Assembly (NCBI RefSeq): GCF_026241895.1
Contig: NZ_JAPJIV010000001.1
Location: forward strand, 310,001-374,000
Reading direction: 5' to 3'
DNA: 64,000 nt
DNA from: Pseudomonas sp. RIT-562
Lineage (GTDB): Bacteria > Pseudomonadota > Gammaproteobacteria > Pseudomonadales > Pseudomonadaceae
The notes under the pieces are model-generated. The model ran no database searches, was not told the DNA's origin, and worked only from the letters and a program-made list of their open reading frames with translations. A program made the translations under genes and the position numbers. Shown piece by piece: positions 1 to 8,639 of this stretch; the stretch's first letter is position 1, and every line of letters begins with the position of its first letter.

Positions 1-417
1 CTTGGCGCCCATCAACCCCGCAATCGCGATAAAGCAGACAAAGCTGAACAGTGCGAGGGCAAAGGTGAACTTGCCATTGCCTGCCGGAGCAGTTCGTAGC
101 CGATTCAACCGCACCACCAACCAGAACCACGCCAGCGCCGCCACGGTATAAAGCACACTGGAGGCCAGCAACCACGTCTGCCCCAGCGGCCAGCCCACCA
201 GATGCACCATCCACCAGCCGGTGAACGGCATGCTCAATAAAGCCACGCCCATCAGCACCCAGACAAACACTCGCGGGCGCTGCAGGGTCCGCGCGGGCGC
301 CGTTGCGTCACCATTACGCCGGGTGCGCCAAACCCAGATCGCCAGCCCCAGCGCGCTGAGCAACAGCAGTGCGGTCGCTACCATGTGCGCCATTTTCAAG
401 GCGGTTAACGTTTCCAT
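1..417 (-). CDS. DUF2269-like integral membrane protein (3' end outside window)
   Basis: This reading frame starts at the ATG at 417 and stays open to the window edge, giving 139 codons. The product begins METLTALKMAHMVATALLLL and carries several hydrophobic stretches separated by short arginine-rich loops, for example after residue 29. This pattern fits the small DUF2269 family of predicted inner-membrane proteins, whose function is not established. The next gene, ilvA, lies on the same strand with only 39 bp between, so co-transcription is possible. The family assignment rests on membrane topology and remembered sequence pattern rather than on a catalytic motif. Confidence 0.65.
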   Translation of the reverse strand, partial: METLTALKMAHMVATALLLLSALGLAIWVWRTRRNGDATAPARTLQRPRVFVWVLMGVALLSMPFTGWWMVHLVGWPLGQTWLLASSVLYTVAALAWFWLVVRLNRLRTAPAGNGKFTFALALFSFVCFIAIAGLMGAK

Positions 418-456
418 TGTCCGGTTTCCTTATGACCTGCCCATCAGCGTAGCCCC

Positions 457-1971
457 TCAGCCGAGAAACAGCAGGTAGGCCGGGTTGTCGCTTTCGTCCC
501 AGTATGGGTAACCGATTTCTTCAAGCGCCGCCGGCACCAGATGACGCTCGTCATGCGGCACCTGCAGCCCCGCGACGACACGGCCATCCGCAGCACCGTG
601 GTTGCGATAGTGGAACATCGAAATGTTCCAGCGCCCGCCCAGCTTGTTGAGGAAGTTGAACAGCGCACCCGGGCGCTCCGGAAACTCGAATCGCAGGATG
701 ACTTCGTCAACCACATGCGCCGCACGACCGCCGACCATGTGGCGGATATGCAACTTGGCCAGCTCGTTGTCGGTCAGGTCGAGGACTGGGAAGCCCTGCT
801 CGCCGAGGCTGGCGATTAACGCACTGCGCGGATCGGTGTCCGGATGGGTTTGCACCCCGACAAAGATGTGCGCTTCGCTGCCGGTGTTGTAGCGGTAGTT
901 GAATTCGGTGATCTGGCGCTTGCCGATGGCTTCGCAGAACGCCTTGAAGCTGCCTGGTTTCTCGGGGATGGTCACGGCGATGATGGCTTCGCGGCCTTCG
1001 CCCAGCTCGGCCCGCTCGGCGACGTGGCGCAGGCGGTCGAAGTTGACGTTGGCGCCGGAGTCGATGGCCACGAAGGTATGGCCGGTAACGCCGTGGTGTT
1101 CGACGTACTTCTTGATCCCGGCCACGCCCAAGGCGCCAGCGGGCTCGGTGATGGAGCGGGTGTCGTCGTAGATATCCTTGATGGCCGCACAGATTTCGTC
1201 AGTGCTGACCGTGATCACTTCATCGACATGATCCTTGCAGATGTCGAATGTGTGCTGGCCGATCTGCGCCACCGCCACACCGTCGGCGAAGATCCCCACC
1301 GTGGGCAACACCACGCGTTCACCGGCGGCCATCGCGGCCTGCAGGCAGTTGGAATCGTCGGGCTCGACGCCGATGATCCTGATTTCCGGCCGCAGGTATT
1401 TAACGTACGCCGCAATACCGGCGATCAGGCCACCGCCGCCCACCGGAACGAAAATCGCATCCAGGCGCCCCGGGTGTTGGCGCAGAATCTCCATGGCCAC
1501 CGTGCCCTGCCCGGCAATGGTGTGGGGATCGTCGTAAGGGTGAATGTAGACATAGCCTTTTTCGTCGACCAGTTTCAGCGAGTAGGCCAGCGCTTCCGGG
1601 AACGAATCTCCGTGCAACACGACTTTGCCGCCGCGCGAGCGCACGCCTTCGACCTTGATTTCCGGGGTGGTCTTGGGCATCACGATGGTCGCCTTGACCC
1701 CCAGCACCTTGGCGGCCAGGGCCAGGCCCTGGGCATGGTTGCCGGCAGACGCGGTAACTACACCGCGCGCGCGCTCTTCGTCGCTCAGCTGGGTGAGCTT
1801 GTTATAAGCGCCGCGAATCTTGAACGAGAACACCGGCTGCAGGTCTTCGCGCTTCAGCCAAATATTGTTGCCCAGCCGCTCGGAGAGCTGGCGAGCAGTC
1901 TGCAATGGAGTTTCTACGGCAACGTCATAAACGCGCGAGGTGAGGATCTTCTTGACGTACTGTTCGAGCAT
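457..1971 (-). CDS. ilvA: Threonine ammonia-lyase, biosynthetic
   Basis: The enzyme deaminates L-threonine to 2-oxobutanoate, the first committed step of isoleucine synthesis, in the cytoplasm. The 504 residues match the long biosynthetic form. The N-terminal PLP fold contains FSFKIRGAYNK, with Lys51 as the expected Schiff-base lysine, and the phosphate-binding loop VPVGGGGLIAGIA. Two ACT-like regulatory repeats follow, one near residue 330 (VTIPEKPGSFKAFCEAIG) and one near 425 (FEFPERPGALFNFLNKLG). Two such repeats are typical of the isoleucine-inhibited and valine-activated enzyme, in contrast to the shorter catabolic form. The gene is divergent from rpiA. The start gives a full-length N-terminus. 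Confidence 0.96.
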   Translation of the reverse strand: MLEQYVKKILTSRVYDVAVETPLQTARQLSERLGNNIWLKREDLQPVFSFKIRGAYNKLTQLSDEERARGVVTASAGNHAQGLALAAKVLGVKATIVMPKTTPEIKVEGVRSRGGKVVLHGDSFPEALAYSLKLVDEKGYVYIHPYDDPHTIAGQGTVAMEILRQHPGRLDAIFVPVGGGGLIAGIAAYVKYLRPEIRIIGVEPDDSNCLQAAMAAGERVVLPTVGIFADGVAVAQIGQHTFDICKDHVDEVITVSTDEICAAIKDIYDDTRSITEPAGALGVAGIKKYVEHHGVTGHTFVAIDSGANVNFDRLRHVAERAELGEGREAIIAVTIPEKPGSFKAFCEAIGKRQITEFNYRYNTGSEAHIFVGVQTHPDTDPRSALIASLGEQGFPVLDLTDNELAKLHIRHMVGGRAAHVVDEVILRFEFPERPGALFNFLNKLGGRWNISMFHYRNHGAADGRVVAGLQVPHDERHLVPAALEEIGYPYWDESDNPAYLLFLG

Positions 1972-2081
1972 CGGAAAGCATCACTGAGCGGGTTGGGCAG
2001 GGCCAACGAGTCTAACCCGGCTTTTGGGCGGGCGACCACACTAAACCGGTGGTTTTGAGGACACCGGAAAAGATCGCAGCC

Positions 2082-2087
2082 TATAAT
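2082..2087 (+). promoter_or_regulatory. Candidate sigma-70 -10 box for rpiA
   Basis: A perfect TATAAT lies 40 bp upstream of the rpiA ATG. No good -35 hexamer is found 16 to 18 bp upstream; the nearest candidate, TTGAGG at 2055-2060, would need a 21 bp spacer. The element is therefore suggestive only. Confidence 0.4.
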
Positions 2088-2126
2088 GCCGGCCTTTAGT
2101 CCCCTCTTCGGCACTTCGGAGCCCGC

Positions 2127-2801
2127 ATGACCCAGGATCAACTCAAACAGGCAGTAGCCCAGGCCGCCGTCGACTTCATCCTCCCGAAACTCGACGACAA
2201 GAGCATCGTCGGGGTCGGCACCGGCTCCACCGCCAATTGCTTCATCGACGCCCTGGCCCAACACAAAGGTGCATTCGATGGCGCCGTAGCCAGTTCCGAA
2301 GCCACTGCCGCGCGCCTCAAGGGCCACGGGATTCCGGTATACGAGTTGAACACGGTCAGCGACCTGGAGTTCTACGTCGACGGGGCCGATGAAAGCGACG
2401 AGCACTTGAACCTGATCAAGGGTGGTGGCGCCGCCCTGACCCGCGAGAAGATCGTGGCGGCCGTGGCCAAGACGTTCATCTGCATCGCCGATGCCAGCAA
2501 ACTGGTGCCTGTGCTGGGCGAGTTCCCGTTGCCAGTGGAAGTCATCCCAATGGCCCGCAGCCACGTGGCTCGCGAGCTGGTCAAGTTGGGCGGCGACCCG
2601 GTCTACCGCGAAGGCGTGCTGACCGACAACGGCAACATCATCCTCGACGTATTCAACATGCAGATCACCAATCCGGTAGAGCTGGAAACGCAGATCAATG
2701 CAATCGTCGGCGTGGTCACCAACGGGTTGTTCGCAGCGCGTCCGGCGGATTTGCTGTTGCTGGGTACGAGTGAAGGCGTGAAAACCCTGCGCGCCAAGTA
2801 G
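2127..2801 (+). CDS. rpiA: Ribose-5-phosphate isomerase A
   Basis: The enzyme interconverts ribose 5-phosphate and ribulose 5-phosphate in the non-oxidative pentose phosphate pathway. The 224-residue product has the family hallmarks in order: [15 protein letters not shown] near residue 31, the SSEAT segment near 56, the catalytic DGADESD loop near 87 and [12 protein letters not shown] just after it. The length agrees with bacterial RpiA. The start at 2127 is preceded by GGAG five bases upstream. The gene is divergent from ilvA, an arrangement also remembered for P. aeruginosa PA0330/PA0331. A REP doublet follows it. Confidence 0.97.
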   Translation: MTQDQLKQAVAQAAVDFILPKLDDKSIVGVGTGSTANCFIDALAQHKGAFDGAVASSEATAARLKGHGIPVYELNTVSDLEFYVDGADESDEHLNLIKGGGAALTREKIVAAVAKTFICIADASKLVPVLGEFPLPVEVIPMARSHVARELVKLGGDPVYREGVLTDNGNIILDVFNMQITNPVELETQINAIVGVVTNGLFAARPADLLLLGTSEGVKTLRAK

Positions 2802-2840
2802 ACCCTGCAGGCCATTTTCTCCCGGGCAAATGAACATTCC

Positions 2841-2930
2841 TGTAGGAGTGAGCCTGCTCGCGATAGCGGAGTAACAGTCAATATAGATGTCGACTGATGC
2901 TCCGCTATCGCGAGCAGGCTCACTCCCACA
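2841..2930. repeat. REP doublet (REPIN-like inverted pair)
   Basis: Two arms in inverted orientation, each carrying GAGCCTGCTCGCGATAGCGG or its complement, flank about 35 bp of unrelated sequence. The element sits between the convergent genes rpiA and the SdiA-regulated gene. It belongs to the most common repeat type of this window (core AGGAGTGAGCCTGCTCGCGA). Confidence 0.85.
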
Positions 2931-2947
2931 GGATTATGCCGTTAGGG

Positions 2948-3865
2948 TCAGGGCTGGGCGGGCTTCTTGAATACGTAGAACAGATTCGGCTCGCTCACCA
3001 GGTACATCGTGCCTTCGTCATCCATGGCGATCCCCTCCGCTTGCGGCACGGTCTTCTGCAGACCCTGACGCCCCTTGTTCAGCGACATGGTGCTCAGCGG
3101 CCTCCCGCCCACATCCAGCTCCAGAATGAGCCGCGACTCGTCGGACAGCGCCAGCAGATGGCCGCTGCGCTCGTCGTATTGCAGGCTGGACAGGTCTCGC
3201 ACAAACATCCCAGCATCGCGCTTGGGGTTGTTGACCACATGCACCGCGTAGGATTTTTCCGGGTTGTAGTGCGGAAAACCCTGCACTTCGTAGATCAACA
3301 TCGGATCGCGTTCCTTGGCCACGAACAGGCGCTTGCCCACAGAGTCGTAGGCCAGGCCTTCAAAGCCCTTGTTACTGGCCATGTGCACGCCAAGGGATAT
3401 CTGCTCGGCATCTGCCGCATCCAGGAAAGTCGTGTCCTTCTCCAGGTGAATCTTGATCAACCGCTGCTCGCGCTCGTCGGTGATCACGTAGGTGTCGGCA
3501 CTGATGTACTCCACCGCCTCCGGATCGCCAAAACCGATCAGCGCAACGCGCCGGATGATCTGGCCGTCCAGTGACAGCTCAATCAATTCGGAATTCTTGT
3601 TGGTGACCGTGAACAGGCTTTTGCGCACCGGATCGAAAGTCAGGGCCGATACGTCGTCATCCAGGCCTTCGATGACTCGCGCCTCGACCGTCACCTGATA
3701 GCGGTCCAAGCCAATGGAGAGTTCATTCTCGCCCTGCCACAGCGCATGCAGGTTGAACCAGCCTCGCTCGAACAGGCGCAAGTATTGGCCCATGGCGATC
3801 AACGCCAGCAGCGCGATCACCACGAAGATCAGGATCAGGGGTTTGGGACGGGCAAATCGACGCAT
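2948..3865 (-). CDS. SdiA-regulated (YjiK-like) membrane-anchored beta-propeller protein
   Basis: The 305-residue product starts with an arginine-rich tail and one hydrophobic segment (about residues 9 to 27), so it is probably anchored in the inner membrane with its body in the periplasm. The rest has the repeated blade-like pattern of the SdiA-regulated/YjiK family: DDVSALTFDPVRKSLFTVTN, ISADTYVITDEREQRLIKI, GFEGLAYDSVGKRLFVAKE and AEGIAMDDEGTMYLVSEPNL. It is a paralogue of the next gene upstream, 117 bp away on the same strand. The biochemical role of the family is not established. Confidence 0.85.
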   Translation of the reverse strand: MRRFARPKPLILIFVVIALLALIAMGQYLRLFERGWFNLHALWQGENELSIGLDRYQVTVEARVIEGLDDDVSALTFDPVRKSLFTVTNKNSELIELSLDGQIIRRVALIGFGDPEAVEYISADTYVITDEREQRLIKIHLEKDTTFLDAADAEQISLGVHMASNKGFEGLAYDSVGKRLFVAKERDPMLIYEVQGFPHYNPEKSYAVHVVNNPKRDAGMFVRDLSSLQYDERSGHLLALSDESRLILELDVGGRPLSTMSLNKGRQGLQKTVPQAEGIAMDDEGTMYLVSEPNLFYVFKKPAQP

Positions 3866-3982
3866 TCTGGCGGGCTCGGTTTCAAGACAGGCGGATGAAA
3901 TATCATGTCTGTCTGAACTGAAGCTTAATGGCCACTTGCCCTGTCCTACAACCGTGCAGAAGAAATCTGCACGGCGTCGTGA

Positions 3983-4912
3983 TCAATTCTGCTTTTCGAA
4001 GCGATAAAACAGATTCGGCTCGCTCACCATGTACAGGTTGCCAGCGTCGTCCATGGTCACGCCTTCGGCTCGTGGGATGGTCTTTTTCAACCCATTGAAG
4101 CCACCCAGCAAAGTCATGAAGCTGACCTGCTCGCCCTTCTCGTCAAGTTCCAGCAACAGGTGAGAGTCGGCTGACAGCACCAGGGTATGGCCGGTGCGCG
4201 GGTCGATGGCCAGGGCTGACAGGTTGCGCAGGTCCAGTTCGTCACTGTCGAGTTTCTGTTTGTCGCCAGTCAGCGAAACGCCATCGCTGCTTTTCCAGGT
4301 GAACAGCGCCGGTGGGCGCTCTTCACCCAGCAGCATCTGCTGATTGTGCGAGTCCCAGACAATGGCTTCGAACGCCTTGTTCTGGTCTTTCGAAGGGCCG
4401 AGATCATATTTTGGGAAGTCGGCAATGTTCAACTCCCGGGTATCGGCATCGACCTTGACGATGGACAGCAGATGCTCACGCTCGTCGACGATGGCCATCA
4501 GGCCGTTGCCCATTATCGTCAGGCCTTCCGGATTGCTCCAGCCGACCAGGGGCATTTTGCGCAGCACATCGCCCTGCAAGGTCAGTTCAACGAGAAACGG
4601 ATTTTTGCCCATGACCGAAAACAGGGTTTTGGTTTGAGCGTTGTAGGCCAGGTCGGACGCTTCGTCCTTTTCCATGCCTGGGAGCAATTTGGCGTCGATC
4701 ACGGCCTTGTAATTCGGTAGCCAGATACTTTCCTGGCGTTCGGCCGTGCTTTCGAAACGTTCCTGCAACCAGAGTGCGCCACGATCATCCCAATGCATGG
4801 CAATGGCCAGGCCATAAACGATGGCGGCTACCAGCAACAGCCAGTAGTACCAACGCATGAAAAAGCGCGGGCGGCGGGCAGGTTTGAGTGTGGGCAGCGG
4901 TTGGTTGGCCAT
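3983..4912 (-). CDS. SdiA-regulated (YjiK-like) membrane-anchored protein, paralogue
   Basis: This 309-residue protein resembles the downstream neighbour throughout, with the same blocks (EASDLAYNAQTKTLFSVMGK, GLMAIVDEREHLLSIVKV, AEGVTMDDAGNLYMVSEPNL). A hydrophobic segment follows an arginine-rich N-terminus near residues 17 to 38. I chose the ATG at 4912, which begins MANQPLPTLKPARRPRF. A start at 4978 would add 22 residues translated from a REP element, which is implausible. The two genes look like a tandem duplication that has since diverged. Function unknown. Confidence 0.85.
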   Translation of the reverse strand: MANQPLPTLKPARRPRFFMRWYYWLLLVAAIVYGLAIAMHWDDRGALWLQERFESTAERQESIWLPNYKAVIDAKLLPGMEKDEASDLAYNAQTKTLFSVMGKNPFLVELTLQGDVLRKMPLVGWSNPEGLTIMGNGLMAIVDEREHLLSIVKVDADTRELNIADFPKYDLGPSKDQNKAFEAIVWDSHNQQMLLGEERPPALFTWKSSDGVSLTGDKQKLDSDELDLRNLSALAIDPRTGHTLVLSADSHLLLELDEKGEQVSFMTLLGGFNGLKKTIPRAEGVTMDDAGNLYMVSEPNLFYRFEKQN

Positions 4913-4939
4913 GGGAAAATCCAGGTGGTCGGTAGACAC

Positions 4940-5033
4940 CTTGTAGGAGCCTGCTTGCTGGCGATCTCGGTGTGCCATTCGATATTTTAATTGAATGACA
5001 CCCCGCGATCGCCAGCAAGCAGGCTCCTACAAG
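4940..5033. repeat. REP doublet, CCTGCTTGCTGGCGAT subtype
   Basis: Inverted arms TTGTAGGAGCCTGCTTGCTG...GCGATC and their complement are separated by about 45 bp. The subtype differs from the first repeat in the core. It lies upstream of the SdiA-regulated gene and downstream of the FAH-family gene. Confidence 0.85.
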
Positions 5034-5044
5034 GGTGTGTTGTT

Positions 5045-5710
5045 TCAGCGGACGCTGGTGGTGAAGCTGCTCGCGCCTGGCAATTCGATCACCAGTTCGT
5101 CACCGACATTCAGCGGGCCAACACCCACCGGCGTGCCGGTCAGGATCACGTCACCGGCCTGCAGCGAGAAGCAGCCGGCCATGTGCTGGATCATCGGCAC
5201 GATCGGGTTGAGCATCGCGCTGCTGTTGCCATCCTGACGGACTTCGCCGTTGATGGTCAGGCGAATGCCGATGTCGGTCAGGTCGGCGAAAGTGCTGCCG
5301 GACACGAATGGCGCAATTACCGCCGCGCCGTCGAACGACTTGGCGATTTCCCAGGGCAGGCCCTTGGACTTCAGCTCGGCCTGTTTGTCGCGCAGGGTCA
5401 GGTCCAGGGCCGGGGCGAAACCGGAAATCGCATCCAGCACTTCTTCGCGGCTTGGCTTGGTCGACAACGGCTTGCCGATCAACACAGCGATTTCCGCTTC
5501 GTAATGCACCGAACCGCGTTCGGTCGGAATGCTGAAGCCACCTTCAAGCGGCACCACACAGCTGCCCGGTTTGATGAACAGCAGCGGCTCGGTAGGCACC
5601 GGATTGTCCAGTTCCTTGGCGTGTTCGGCGTAGTTACGGCCGATGCACACCACTTTCCCCAGCGGAAAGTGGATACGCGTTCCGTCGACATACTGGTGCT
5701 GATAGCTCAT
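5045..5710 (-). CDS. Fumarylacetoacetate hydrolase (FAH) family protein
   Basis: The 221-residue product is a single FAH domain of the YcgM/FAHD1 size class, which includes acylpyruvate hydrolases and oxaloacetate decarboxylases. Visible hallmarks are VVCIGRNYAEHAKEL, the metal-ligand region VHYEAEIAVLIGK (two acidic residues), the distal part around FAPALDLTLRD, and the C-terminal GDVILTGTPVGVGPL. It follows the FAD-linked dehydrogenase gene on the same strand after 37 bp, so the two probably share a transcript. The precise substrate cannot be read from sequence; a 2-hydroxy or 2-oxo dicarboxylate would suit the context. Confidence 0.88.
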   Translation of the reverse strand: MSYQHQYVDGTRIHFPLGKVVCIGRNYAEHAKELDNPVPTEPLLFIKPGSCVVPLEGGFSIPTERGSVHYEAEIAVLIGKPLSTKPSREEVLDAISGFAPALDLTLRDKQAELKSKGLPWEIAKSFDGAAVIAPFVSGSTFADLTDIGIRLTINGEVRQDGNSSAMLNPIVPMIQHMAGCFSLQAGDVILTGTPVGVGPLNVGDELVIELPGASSFTTSVR

Positions 5711-5747
5711 GGACCGACTCCTGCTTCGTAGCGCTTAAATTCGAATG

Positions 5748-7142
5748 TCAAACCGCGAAAATCTTGCCCGGGTTCATGATGCCATTCGGGTCGAATACCG
5801 CCTTGACGGCTTTCATGTACTCGATCTCGACCGGCGAGCGGCTATAGGTCAAGTAGTCACGCTTGGTCATGCCCACGCCGTGTTCGGCGGAGATCGAACC
5901 GTTGTATTTCTCGACGGTTTCGAACACCCACTTATTAACGGTGGCGCATTTGGCGAAGAACTCGTCCTTGCTCAGGTTATCCGGCTTGAGGATGTTCAGG
6001 TGCAGGTTGCCGTCGCCGATGTGACCGAACCAGACGATTTCGAAATCCGGGTAGTGTTCGCCGACGATCGCGTCGATTTCCTTGAGGAACGCTGGGACTT
6101 TCGACACCGTGACCGAAATGTCGTTCTTGTACGGAGTCCAGTGGGAAATAGTCTCGGAGATGTACTCGCGCAGCTTCCACAGGTTCTGCAGCTGGGTTTC
6201 GCTCTGGCTCATCACGCCATCCAGCACCCAGCCCTGCTCCACACAGTGCTCGAAGGTTTCCAGGGCGTGGTTGGCCACTTCTTCGGTGGTCGCTTCAAAT
6301 TCCAGCAACGCGTAGAACGGGCAATCGGTTTCGAACGGCGCCGGCACATCACCGCGCCCCATGACTTTAGCCAGGGCCTTGTCGGAGAAGAATTCGAAAG
6401 CAGTCAGGTCGAGCTTGCCCTGGAATGCATGCAGAACCGGCATGATCGAATCGAAATCGGCGGTGCCGAGGACCATGGCGGTCAGGTTTTTCGGCGCGCG
6501 ATCCAGGCGCATGGTGGCTTCAACCACAAAACCCAGGGTGCCTTCGGCGCCAATGAACAGCTGGCGCATGTCGTAGCCGGTGGCGTTCTTGATCAGGTCG
6601 CGGTTCAGCTCCAGCACATCGCCCTTGCCGGTAACGACTTTCATGCCGGCGACCCAGTTACGGGTCATGCCGTAGCGAATAACCTTGATCCCGCCGGCAT
6701 TGGTGCCGATATTGCCGCCAATTTGGCTGGAACCAGCCGATGCGAAGTCCACCGGGTAATACAGGCCTTTTTCTTCAGCGACGTTCTGCAAGTGCTCGGT
6801 GACCACGCCCGGCTGGCACACGGCGGTGCGGTCGGTGAGGTTCACGTCGAGAATCTGGTTCATGTAATCGAAGGACACGACCACTTCGCCATTGGCTGCC
6901 ACCGCCGCAGCGGAAAGCCCGGTACGGCCGCCCGACGGCACCAATGCCACCTTGTGTTCATTGGCCCAACGGACAATGGCCTGCACCTGCTCGGTGGTCT
7001 TGGGGAACACGATGGCCGTGGGCGCCGGAGCGAAATGCTTGGTCCAATCCTTGCCATAAGCATTCAGGGAGTCGGCATCGGTCAGCACCTTGCCAGGCTC
7101 AACCAGGGTCTTCAGCTCATCAATCAGGGCAGGATTGGTCAT
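5748..7142 (-). CDS. FAD-binding oxidoreductase, probable D-2-hydroxyglutarate dehydrogenase
   Basis: The product has an N-terminal FAD-binding (PCMH) domain with VPSGGRTGLSAAAVAANGEV near residue 65 and the GGNIGTNAGG loop near 140, then a C-terminal FAD-oxidase domain with GHIGDGNLHLNI and SAEHGVGMTKRDYL. This is the D-lactate/glycolate/D-2-hydroxyglutarate dehydrogenase architecture. The gene faces serA across about 200 bp. SerA is known to reduce 2-oxoglutarate to D-2-hydroxyglutarate, and in P. stutzeri a homologous dehydrogenase recycles that product, so I infer the same role. I chose the ATG at 7142 (MTNPALIDELKTL, 464 residues). In-frame ATGs at 7172 and 7166 are alternatives, and the latter has a reasonable AGGA. 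Confidence 0.88.
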   Translation of the reverse strand: MTNPALIDELKTLVEPGKVLTDADSLNAYGKDWTKHFAPAPTAIVFPKTTEQVQAIVRWANEHKVALVPSGGRTGLSAAAVAANGEVVVSFDYMNQILDVNLTDRTAVCQPGVVTEHLQNVAEEKGLYYPVDFASAGSSQIGGNIGTNAGGIKVIRYGMTRNWVAGMKVVTGKGDVLELNRDLIKNATGYDMRQLFIGAEGTLGFVVEATMRLDRAPKNLTAMVLGTADFDSIMPVLHAFQGKLDLTAFEFFSDKALAKVMGRGDVPAPFETDCPFYALLEFEATTEEVANHALETFEHCVEQGWVLDGVMSQSETQLQNLWKLREYISETISHWTPYKNDISVTVSKVPAFLKEIDAIVGEHYPDFEIVWFGHIGDGNLHLNILKPDNLSKDEFFAKCATVNKWVFETVEKYNGSISAEHGVGMTKRDYLTYSRSPVEIEYMKAVKAVFDPNGIMNPGKIFAV

Positions 7143-7346
7143 CGACAGAACTCTCGAACAATTCATGGTCATCCTGAGAACGCTTCACGTCGCAGGAATG
7201 AGTGTTTAGCGGGGCGCCTATGCTAGCATACCGACCCCGCAGGGTAGTGCCCAAAGGCGATTCTGCGGCGACGGCATACTTGCCGTCCGGGTCAGCATCT
7301 GTTGACCATTTCCTGCCATTTTTCTCCGGGATACAGGTTTACGCAG

Positions 7347-8576
7347 ATGAGCAAGACTTCTCTCGATAAGAGCAAGATCAAGTTCCTTCTTCTCGAAGGC
7401 GTCCACCAATCGGCTGTCGACGTTCTCAAGTCGGCGGGCTACACCAGCATCGAGTACCTCACAGGTTCTCTGCCGGAAGCCCAGCTGAAGGAAAAGATCG
7501 CTGATGCGCACTTCATCGGCATTCGCTCCCGCACGCAACTGACCGAAGAGATCTTCGATCACGCGAAGAAGCTCGTCGCTGTCGGTTGCTTCTGCATCGG
7601 CACCAACCAGGTCGACCTGAACGCGGCTCGCGAACGCGGCATCGCAGTGTTCAACGCACCGTACTCCAACACTCGCTCCGTAGCCGAGCTGGTGCTCGCC
7701 GAAGCGATCCTGTTGCTGCGCGGCATCCCCGAGAAGAACGCTTCCTGCCACCGTGGCGGCTGGATCAAAAGCGCGGCCAACTCCTTCGAAATCCGTGGCA
7801 AGAAGCTGGGTATCGTCGGTTACGGCTCGATCGGTACTCAATTGTCGGTCCTGGCTGAAGGCCTGGGCATGCAGGTGTACTTCTACGACACCGTGACCAA
7901 GCTGCCACTGGGTAACGCCACCCAGGTCGGTAACCTGCACGAGCTGCTGGGCATGTCCGACATCGTCACCCTGCACGTTCCGGAAACCGCTGCGACCCAG
8001 TGGATGATCGGCGAGAAGGAAATCCGCGCCATCAAGAAGGGCGGCATCCTGATCAACGCCGCACGCGGCACCGTGGTCGAGCTGGACGCCCTGGCAGACG
8101 CGATCAAGGACAAGCACCTGATCGGCGCGGCCATCGACGTATTCCCGGTAGAGCCCCGCTCCAACGACGAAGAGTTCGAGAGCCCGCTGCGTGGCCTGGA
8201 CAACGTGATCCTGACCCCGCACATCGGTGGTTCCACCGCCGAAGCGCAGGCCAACATCGGCTTGGAAGTCGCGGAAAAACTGGTCAAGTACAGCGACAAC
8301 GGTACTTCGGTATCGTCGGTGAACTTCCCGGAAGTGGCCCTGCCGGCTCACCCTGGCAAGCACCGCCTGCTGCACATCCACGAGAACATCCCGGGTGTGA
8401 TGAGCGAGATCAACAAGGTCTTCGCCGAAAACGGCATCAACATTTCCGGTCAGTTCCTGCAGACCAACGAGAAAGTCGGCTACGTCGTGATCGACGTCGA
8501 CGCCGATTACTCCGAGATCGCCCAGGAGAAGCTGCAGCACATCAACGGCACTATTCGTTGCCGGGTATTGTTCTGA
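7347..8576 (+). CDS. serA: D-3-phosphoglycerate dehydrogenase
   Basis: The enzyme oxidises 3-phosphoglycerate to 3-phosphohydroxypyruvate, the first step of serine synthesis. The 409-residue length matches the E. coli enzyme. The Rossmann motif GIVGYGSIGTQ lies near residue 155, the catalytic regions NAARGTVVELDAL and PHIGGSTAEAQ follow, and an ACT domain ends the protein (HENIPGVMSEINKVFAENGI) and would bind serine for feedback control. The ATG at 7347 (MSKTSLDKSKIKF) gives this length; an upstream in-frame start would add 15 untypical residues. A strong terminator follows. Confidence 0.97.
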   Translation: MSKTSLDKSKIKFLLLEGVHQSAVDVLKSAGYTSIEYLTGSLPEAQLKEKIADAHFIGIRSRTQLTEEIFDHAKKLVAVGCFCIGTNQVDLNAARERGIAVFNAPYSNTRSVAELVLAEAILLLRGIPEKNASCHRGGWIKSAANSFEIRGKKLGIVGYGSIGTQLSVLAEGLGMQVYFYDTVTKLPLGNATQVGNLHELLGMSDIVTLHVPETAATQWMIGEKEIRAIKKGGILINAARGTVVELDALADAIKDKHLIGAAIDVFPVEPRSNDEEFESPLRGLDNVILTPHIGGSTAEAQANIGLEVAEKLVKYSDNGTSVSSVNFPEVALPAHPGKHRLLHIHENIPGVMSEINKVFAENGINISGQFLQTNEKVGYVVIDVDADYSEIAQEKLQHINGTIRCRVLF

Positions 8577-8594
8577 TAGCGATTCTGAGCGACA

Positions 8595-8623
8595 AAAAAG
8601 GGAGCCGTTGTGGCTCCCTTTTT
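8595..8623 (+). terminator. Rho-independent terminator after serA
   Basis: The stem AAAAAGGGAGCC / GGCTCCCTTTTT has a five-base loop and a T-run. The A-run on the other side would also let it serve the convergent DUF4399 gene. Confidence 0.9.
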
Positions 8624-8639
8624 CATGCCTGCGGAGAAA

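Noticed and set aside
844..2058. Long plus-strand open frame (404 codons) opposite ilvA
   Set aside because: It is the reverse complement of a well-supported gene in high-GC DNA, has no recognisable domain and no RBS. Frames of this kind occur opposite many genes in this window.
3983..4978. Longer start (4978) for the second SdiA-regulated protein
   Set aside because: The first 22 residues would be translated from a REP element, while MANQPLPTLK at 4912 starts a normal basic N-terminus before the membrane segment.
2841..5033. CRISPR array suggested by repeated similar sequences
   Set aside because: Copies are far apart, in inverted pairs and separated by genes, with no regular spacers and no cas genes.
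5745..7226. Plus-strand open frame (493 codons) opposite the FAD dehydrogenase gene
   Set aside because: It mirrors the dehydrogenase frame with histidine/glycine/valine-rich low-similarity sequence, which is typical of antisense shadows.
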